Assembly: GCA_902799955.1 (NCBI GenBank)
Contig: CADCCQ010000038.1
Location: forward strand, 1-43,323
Length of the DNA: 43,323 nucleotides
Direction of reading: 5' to 3'
From: an uncultured bacterium
GTDB taxonomy: Bacteria > Verrucomicrobiota > Kiritimatiellia > RFP12 > UBA1067
Position numbers and translations under genes: made by a program. Shown piece after piece: positions 41,201 to 43,323 of the stretch (positions are counted from its first letter, which is position 1; each line of letters opens with the position of its first letter). Below the pieces are notes generated by a model. That model saw only the letters and a list, made by a program, of their open reading frames with translations. It ran no database searches and had not been told where the DNA came from.

Positions 41201-41241
41201 AACAGGAACGTGAATGTGGCGGTCACTTTCGAATTGCTCAT
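35296..41241 (-). CDS. Surf5: glycerophosphodiester phosphodiesterase fused to giant surface protein
   Basis: A 1981-residue secreted protein. Signal peptide to about residue 24, then a glycerophosphodiesterase (GDPD) domain with SHRGE (34-37), RPENT, GVECDVYCTSDG and VIIHDPT; the catalytic and metal residues appear present through CIIELKGSG and YAFAVWTCD. Three LamG-like modules follow, each opening YVQ.GL...DGIRN (near 313, 655, 998) and ending with NRVLTEAELA-type helices. Near 1400-1530 is a PA14-like domain (GWVYVTPAQAGTWTVNQKFD, DYFCFGIDGKW). A PATR unit (CTYSGGTFID, ~1657) and a beta-helical stretch lead to GGFMLIVK-stop. GDPD suggests attack on phospholipid or teichoic-type glycerophosphodiesters. 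Start: ATG at 41241 after GGAG. A strong terminator follows. Confidence 0.9.
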   Translation of the reverse strand: MSNSKVTATFTFLFAVAAALPLFAEIAMPRIMSHRGESNDRPENTMAAFRLAFERGVEGVECDVYCTSDGVPVIIHDPTTGRTAGSGTNLNVTASSWNDLKDVRVGAFGSWIGTEWEGETIPKLEDYLALLASNSTTRCIIELKGSGANNLVANVVAAVQAQPLATADRMVFIAFDFSLISAIRTALPDYEAWLLYSGSSYTGAGLISDIQTYNATGVDVVYTANFSAEDVAAVKAAGYAFAVWTCDNDAQAFALAEKGVDEITTNRGGAMKTNLATMIADYNTDYNNHLEINDSRFASGATLMEPSAYVQNGLIGNFDGIRNAGANLPHDFTTRTWKNLVSSGPDAKFYYKNAETTEGNWTVNGFYFNNNVCARLVSNLSLGTYPTVEFVTTVNINDQTYGSNKNYFKVLFHQGTTGDNPSLFINNNGGSRTDTVYLKADNYADSNNTTSPRPSLASWQGKYLAFILGDGRNYMTQTTELGSGSNRNKTSAINSMQFSWGGVPYNDNNSQNRNVKGTYHAVRMYTRALNADELTWNRVVDEVRFRGVVTNGTVFVASNRAGAEGTEASGQYYVNGNHTFTAPATVTIDGCVYANAGYKLETYNPTKKTWDVVGEYDGASFAYTNCLANTGARITWNWHLKSGVKKIDADDYVQGGLLLGFDGIRNAGLGVAHDSAVTTWKNLGSASGDATLAVFDAERGTGAWTANGYDFDAGSCFATDSAVTLARQATVQFAVEYNASRQIIRWPCFFSASLDSDRFLSYTYTALAGTNFDNRGDHLRFNSYPITGLSFGLMPWDGRLATAIIDYNRASVSNTAKYAWTSGTYKADIGSHKYVIGAGQSAVANRKDRAYKGVYHAFRLYDRVLTEAELARNQEIDNMRFYAGAGRYSGSDLVEVACEIPGAAFADLGCWILRGDGASKAFTAPATMTVGNCTYSCTGYRLELWNAAKRQWESPVETAGATTAELSSASQNRRLTWLYDLAAGIRSAADYDVHDYVQQGLVANYDGIRNLGPGNTHGTLSQFWHDSSYRDVPMVAVSNSAFNAWIGKGHHFTVSENSFFRTAETIDLGWSCSFQCVVDAPPGSGQTQGRSKNYWPTYFGAPSDHGMYLVKTGTELAWKMDNFLYDNQGSYPRAKLQNFGGQYITAVVDGTSANKVYLTQTTTLGSGVANKKKMEINGQTWAIGSCNSDTLSDVAARCLQGDYYAFRIYNRVLTEAELAHNRAIDEIRYRGNFPNANVTVACEPAFEGAATPVSMPAGDYEVTGSWTFTAGSVAMGDSTLPPRYTIETWDGSAWGEPVEHDGASYTYAADGSKVRITWKWADPTVPVKATWTGLGEAGNLLDPANWSCVNAVGGTISAAPTNVTTVVVNGTTSFSIPEGVTTFPWKEIQLGGDVHTALRCGTWNYNSNAGYTGTLPGVFTLLPESETDLANLDNGSYSATPSAWQQEHLYRQRVRFDGWVYVTPAQAGTWTVNQKFDDYFCFGIDGKWVVENPTYQTLLTATCEVSAGWHHFTIMCGDTGGAGWGSYPASAVQVEGVDAPMSISWGDAAVRFAPANFTFGTDAAPTIKLSCDCDWSALGELTALSGAVIDLNGHNLTAQPFASDYIGAMITNSNDEVLSTVTFTVPEGKTLTGRVAICGNVKVVKKGAGTYCSYAKDCTYSGGTFIDEGKAQPPDGNGADTLYSYDQFKAFGTNEIIVASNAVFDIRANYAYRSRVVLAGGTLTNSKADMAETGWGGSGIGRLEADSTLQATPHSIVFGDNNATKGGDMDLGGHTLTVDIDGSGKRLYLRCAKIENGKIDIRTGGWLQVVNACVATNVDFKMNCALEINAALSVRDYEAVWASNTQSHNAGTAALNVYGTFTPAAGQKFYGCTMQDGSTIDLSGATGAFSTLSYYTSGSTNLQFAAGANVTVNLAGRTDLKTIMKSESPYIVTWPEGLGPAANVTFQVDAETKRNHFKIIRDDERNGLRLARAGGFMLIVK

Positions 41242-41373
41242 AGGTTTACTCCGTTATGGCATTTTGTCTCTTTTATTTTAAAATTATAACATATCCACGA
41301 TGTTAATCAAGAATAATTTCAAAAAAACGACTCGGGCATATCTATATAATCCACCAACGTGTCTTCTGATGAT

Positions 41374-41430
41374 GGGAAACAACTTGCCCAGAAGTTCTTT
41401 TGGAAACAACTGGAACAACTTTTTCTCGCG
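41374..41430. repeat. Repeat D copy 2 (partial)
   Basis: GGGAAACAACTTGCCC then TTGGAAACAACTGGAACAAC and TTTTTCTCGCG. It matches the start of copy 3 at 42494 over GGAAACAAC..GAACAACTTTTTCTCGCG. No right-hand arm is visible. It lies between surf5 and the FGE-like gene. Confidence 0.75.
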
Positions 41431-41495
41431 CTTTCGCTCCGCGAACCCATGCGTCCGCGCGCTACGCTTTCGGCCGCCGCTCGCCCTTGCCTGCT

Positions 41496-42248
41496 TTACC
41501 GGTTCACATCCTGGGAGGCCGCAAGGCGGAAGCCGAGGAGGTTGAGGCGGTAGTCGGGGTTGGTGTAGCCCCGATTGCCCGCCGTGCAACTCCTGGAGTA
41601 GATGATCCAGCAACCACCCCGGTACACGCGGTCAGATTCGTCGGCACAATACAAGTCCTCACACCACTCCCACACGTTTCCGTGCATGTCGTAGAGGCCA
41701 AGGGCATTCGGCTTCTTCTGCCCGACAAGATGCGTCTTTCTGCCGCTGTTGTCTTCATACCACGCCACTTCGTCCAACGTGCTTTCCGTGATTTCTGTTC
41801 CATCCGCAAGCTTGCAGTAGTCGCCCGTCGAACCTGCACGGCAGGCGTATTCCCACTCCTTCTCGGTCGGCAGACGGAACGTCAATCCAGACGCCTTCAC
41901 TTCTGGCATGGAGTTCAACTTCTCAAGAAACTTCTTGCAATCATTCCACGAAACCATCTCCACAGGATTATCAGCGCCTTTAAAATGTGACGGATTGTCC
42001 CCCATGACCGCTTGCCACTGCACCTGCGTCACTTCGTACTTTCCCATTCTGAAGTTCTTGCCGGGAATCGCAACCATGTTGTTGATGATATTCGAAACGG
42101 CCTTTTTAAGTCGCCTCTCACGGGACGCGCCAGTATAGGCGTCCGCGATGTTGCCGGTATCGCGAACTGCCGACTGTGCATACACAGTGGTCATGCTCGC
42201 CGCAACAAATGCGGCAACAATGTATTTCTTCATTGATGGCTTCATCAT
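41496..42248 (-). CDS. Secreted SUMF1/FGE-sulfatase domain protein
   Basis: A 250-residue protein with signal peptide (KKYIVAAFVAASMTTVYA) and a formylglycine-generating-enzyme-like domain: MVAIPGKNFRMGKYEVTQVQ, DNPVEMVSWNDCKKFLEKLN, FRLPTEKEWEYACRAG, GLYDMHGNVWEWCED, RVYRGGCWIIYSRSC and a GFRLA end. True FGE oxidises a sulfatase cysteine to formylglycine. No sulfatase gene is in the window, and many members of this domain family have other or unknown roles (for example C-type-lectin-fold binding), so I do not claim FGE activity. The RGGCW motif has Cys where Ser is usual. Start: ATG at 42248 with AAAGGGAAA upstream. It lies directly upstream of surf5 on the same strand. Confidence 0.88.
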   Translation of the reverse strand: MMKPSMKKYIVAAFVAASMTTVYAQSAVRDTGNIADAYTGASRERRLKKAVSNIINNMVAIPGKNFRMGKYEVTQVQWQAVMGDNPSHFKGADNPVEMVSWNDCKKFLEKLNSMPEVKASGLTFRLPTEKEWEYACRAGSTGDYCKLADGTEITESTLDEVAWYEDNSGRKTHLVGQKKPNALGLYDMHGNVWEWCEDLYCADESDRVYRGGCWIIYSRSCTAGNRGYTNPDYRLNLLGFRLAASQDVNR

Positions 42249-42410
42249 CGCATTTCCCTTTATTTGCGTTGGACGCGGTATGCCCGACCTACCTATTTCC
42301 ACGCGAGAAATCTAGCGCTCGACATCAAGACGGCATTACCCATCCTTCAATCGAACGCAAACATTATATCACACTACATCCGAAAATATCAAGAGCTATA
42401 TCATCCCCAA

Positions 42411-42447
42411 CTCCATTTTACATTTTCCATTTTACACTTTACACTTC
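42411..42447. repeat. CCATTTTACA/TTTACACTT simple repeat
   Basis: CTCCATTTTACATTTTCCAT followed by TTTACACTTTACACTT: short direct repeats of a kind often found scattered between genes. Confidence 0.6.
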
Positions 42448-42493
42448 TCTCTTCCCCCGACATCTTCTGCACTTCTTGCCTATAAGTTCCATT

Positions 42494-42674
42494 GGAAACA
42501 ACCAGAACAACTTTTTCTCGCGCCGCGAAACCGCGCGGCGCTCTTGAAAGCGGGCGCATATCCGCCCCTTGCGGGGGTTCGCGATCCATGGGGAAACGAA
42601 CACGCCGAGCGAAGCGAGTACCGAGTTGCGCCCGGATGGCAAGAGTTGTTTGATCAGTTGTCATAGTTGTTTCC
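42494..42674. repeat. Repeat D copy 3 (full, intergenic)
   Basis: Outer arms GGAAACAACCAGAACAAC and GTTGTTTGATCAGTTG...GTTGTTTCC enclose hairpins such as CGCCGCG-AAAC-CGCGCGGCG and CCGCCCCTTGCGGGGG. The plan is the same as the copy inside the MmeI-like gene: ends GGAAACAAC/GTTGTTTCC with GC-rich hairpins inside. Confidence 0.8.
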
Positions 42675-42828
42675 TCTTCATCGAAACTTATCCTCATTAA
42701 ATCCTCTGGGGACACTCCCCGCAAAAACACCACACGGGAGGAAAATGAGAATTCATTGCGGAAAATTCTCAAGAAAGAATAATCACGCAAAACATCAATC
42801 ATTCTTGCCATTTGTGAAATATACAAAA

Positions 42829-42857
42829 GCCCTTGCGGGGAGTGTCCCCGCAAGGGC
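42829..42857 (-). terminator. Repeat I copy 2 / likely terminator of the edge gene
   Basis: A perfect 13-bp stem GCCCTTGCGGGGA / TCCCCGCAAGGGC with GTG loop. On the minus strand it is followed by TTTTGTAT, 64 bases after the stop of the gene at 42921. It doubles as a member of the repeat I family. Confidence 0.6.
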
Positions 42858-42920
42858 TTGCCTCAAGACTTCATGAATCCAGTTGGTTGTGAATTACGCC
42901 ACTATACCAGGCAATCGACG

Positions 42921-43323
42921 TCAAAGCGGGATTGTGGCAACATAGCCCGGGAAGTTGTTCCCCGCTGACGGAGCGAAGAACAAATACGCCTCACCTTCGA
43001 ACTCCTCGGAATCTGGCGCAGTTGCCGGTATCACAACCGCCTGGCACGTCGGCTTGTAGTAGACCTTCGTCTTCTTCTTTGTCTTCTTGTCAGTCACCGT
43101 CTTGCCGGTGTCGAACGTCATTGTCGCCGTGACGGCCCCGGCCGTCGTCACCTTGAGCGCCAGTGTCATCCTCTCGTCAAGGCCGAGTTCCGCGCCTTCG
43201 TCCGTCGTTCCCTTCACGGTGAAAGTCTTGTAGGCGAGGGTGGTCTTGCCGGACTTCGTCGAGAAGAGCGCCTTGCCGACGTCCTTGTACGTGGAGCCCC
43301 AAAGGTTCTGCCACGCCAAGAGC
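42921..43323 (-). CDS. C-terminal end of a secreted protein (5' end outside window)
   Basis: At least 133 codons, open to the window edge, so the N-terminus is unknown. The visible domain is beta-rich: TTLAYKTFTVKG, LALKVTTAGAVTATMTFDTG, KTKVYYKPTCQAVVIP, GEAYLFFAPSAGNNFPGYVA and TIPL-stop. Its strand-turn pattern (VT.AGAVTATMTFDTGK) resembles C-terminal domains of large secreted proteins in this bacterial group. I do not know a named family. It does not carry the IV[RK] ending of surf1-surf5, so it may belong to a different class of surface protein. A TTG at 43319 should not be taken as the start, since the frame continues upstream. Confidence 0.8.
   Translation of the reverse strand, partial: LLAWQNLWGSTYKDVGKALFSTKSGKTTLAYKTFTVKGTTDEGAELGLDERMTLALKVTTAGAVTATMTFDTGKTVTDKKTKKKTKVYYKPTCQAVVIPATAPDSEEFEGEAYLFFAPSAGNNFPGYVATIPL

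Larger units (their letters stand above)
42249..42920. other. Gene-free repeat cluster
   Basis: No supportable gene in about 670 bases. It contains ATTTTACATTTTCC-type simple repeats (42411-42447), repeat D copy 3 (42494-42674), half of hairpin I (about 42707-42725) and the full hairpin I (42829-42857). Confidence 0.75.

Noticed and set aside
10629..41241. Classical type V autotransporters
   Set aside because: PATR repeats are present, but none of the five has a recognisable C-terminal beta-barrel or aromatic last residue.
41496..42248. A functional sulfatase-activating FGE
   Set aside because: Only the fold family can be supported. The protein is secreted, no sulfatase is nearby, and the active-site cysteines cannot be assigned with confidence.
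1..43323. CRISPR arrays
   Set aside because: The repeats are dispersed, palindromic and unequally spaced. No regular repeat-spacer series and no cas genes.

Overview
This 43 kb window is GC-rich bacterial DNA from an accessory, repeat-laden part of a chromosome. The most likely source is a PVC-group bacterium, probably a Kiritimatiellota-like gut or anaerobic saccharolytic lineage. I infer this from Tat/Sec-exported glycosidases, giant secreted proteins built from LamG-like and autotransporter-associated (PATR) repeats, and abundant Rpn-type nucleases. No rRNA, tRNA or CRISPR array was seen. Most genes lie on the minus strand. The plus-strand block is 3.7-9.5 kb.

Left part (1-9.7 kb): an Rpn nuclease gene, a large secreted lyase-like protein with a C-terminal carbohydrate-binding-like region, and divergently a Tat-exported GH10 xylanase. 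These are followed by an MmeI-like single-chain restriction-modification enzyme that carries six in-frame palindromic repeat insertions, an ORF6N/PLD-like protein with its own palindromic repeats, and a stranded 3' fragment of a second MmeI-like gene.

Middle (9.7-28.5 kb): a Tat metallophosphoesterase and three giant surface-protein genes (called surf1, surf2 and surf3 here). Each surf gene lies directly downstream, on the same strand, of a PD-(D/E)XK nuclease gene or its remnant (Rpn, AAA-ATPase/DUF1703, Rpn remnant). A GH20 hexosaminidase and a GH16 tail fragment lie between surf3 and the AAA gene.

Right part (28.5-43.3 kb): a gene graveyard (agarase-like gene with its middle deleted, oxidoreductase pseudogene with two amber stops, orphan signal-peptide fragment), an intact clan GH-A glycosidase, and surf4 preceded by a collapsed AAA-ATPase remnant. 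After these come surf5 (glycerophosphodiesterase fused to surface modules), a secreted SUMF1/FGE-like protein, and the C-terminal end of another secreted protein cut by the window edge.

The five complete giant proteins share almost nothing at their C-termini except a last-residues pattern of hydrophobic-Ile-Val-Arg/Lys-stop. Three of them share an extended N-terminal leader upstream of the signal peptide. In surf4 this leader is knocked out of frame by a run of ten G. Together with the repeated nuclease-surface gene pairing and the in-frame palindromic insertions, this is the most novel material here: a possible diversifying surface-protein system. The glycosidases (GH10, GH20, GH-A, lyase-like) suggest degradation of plant or host glycans.
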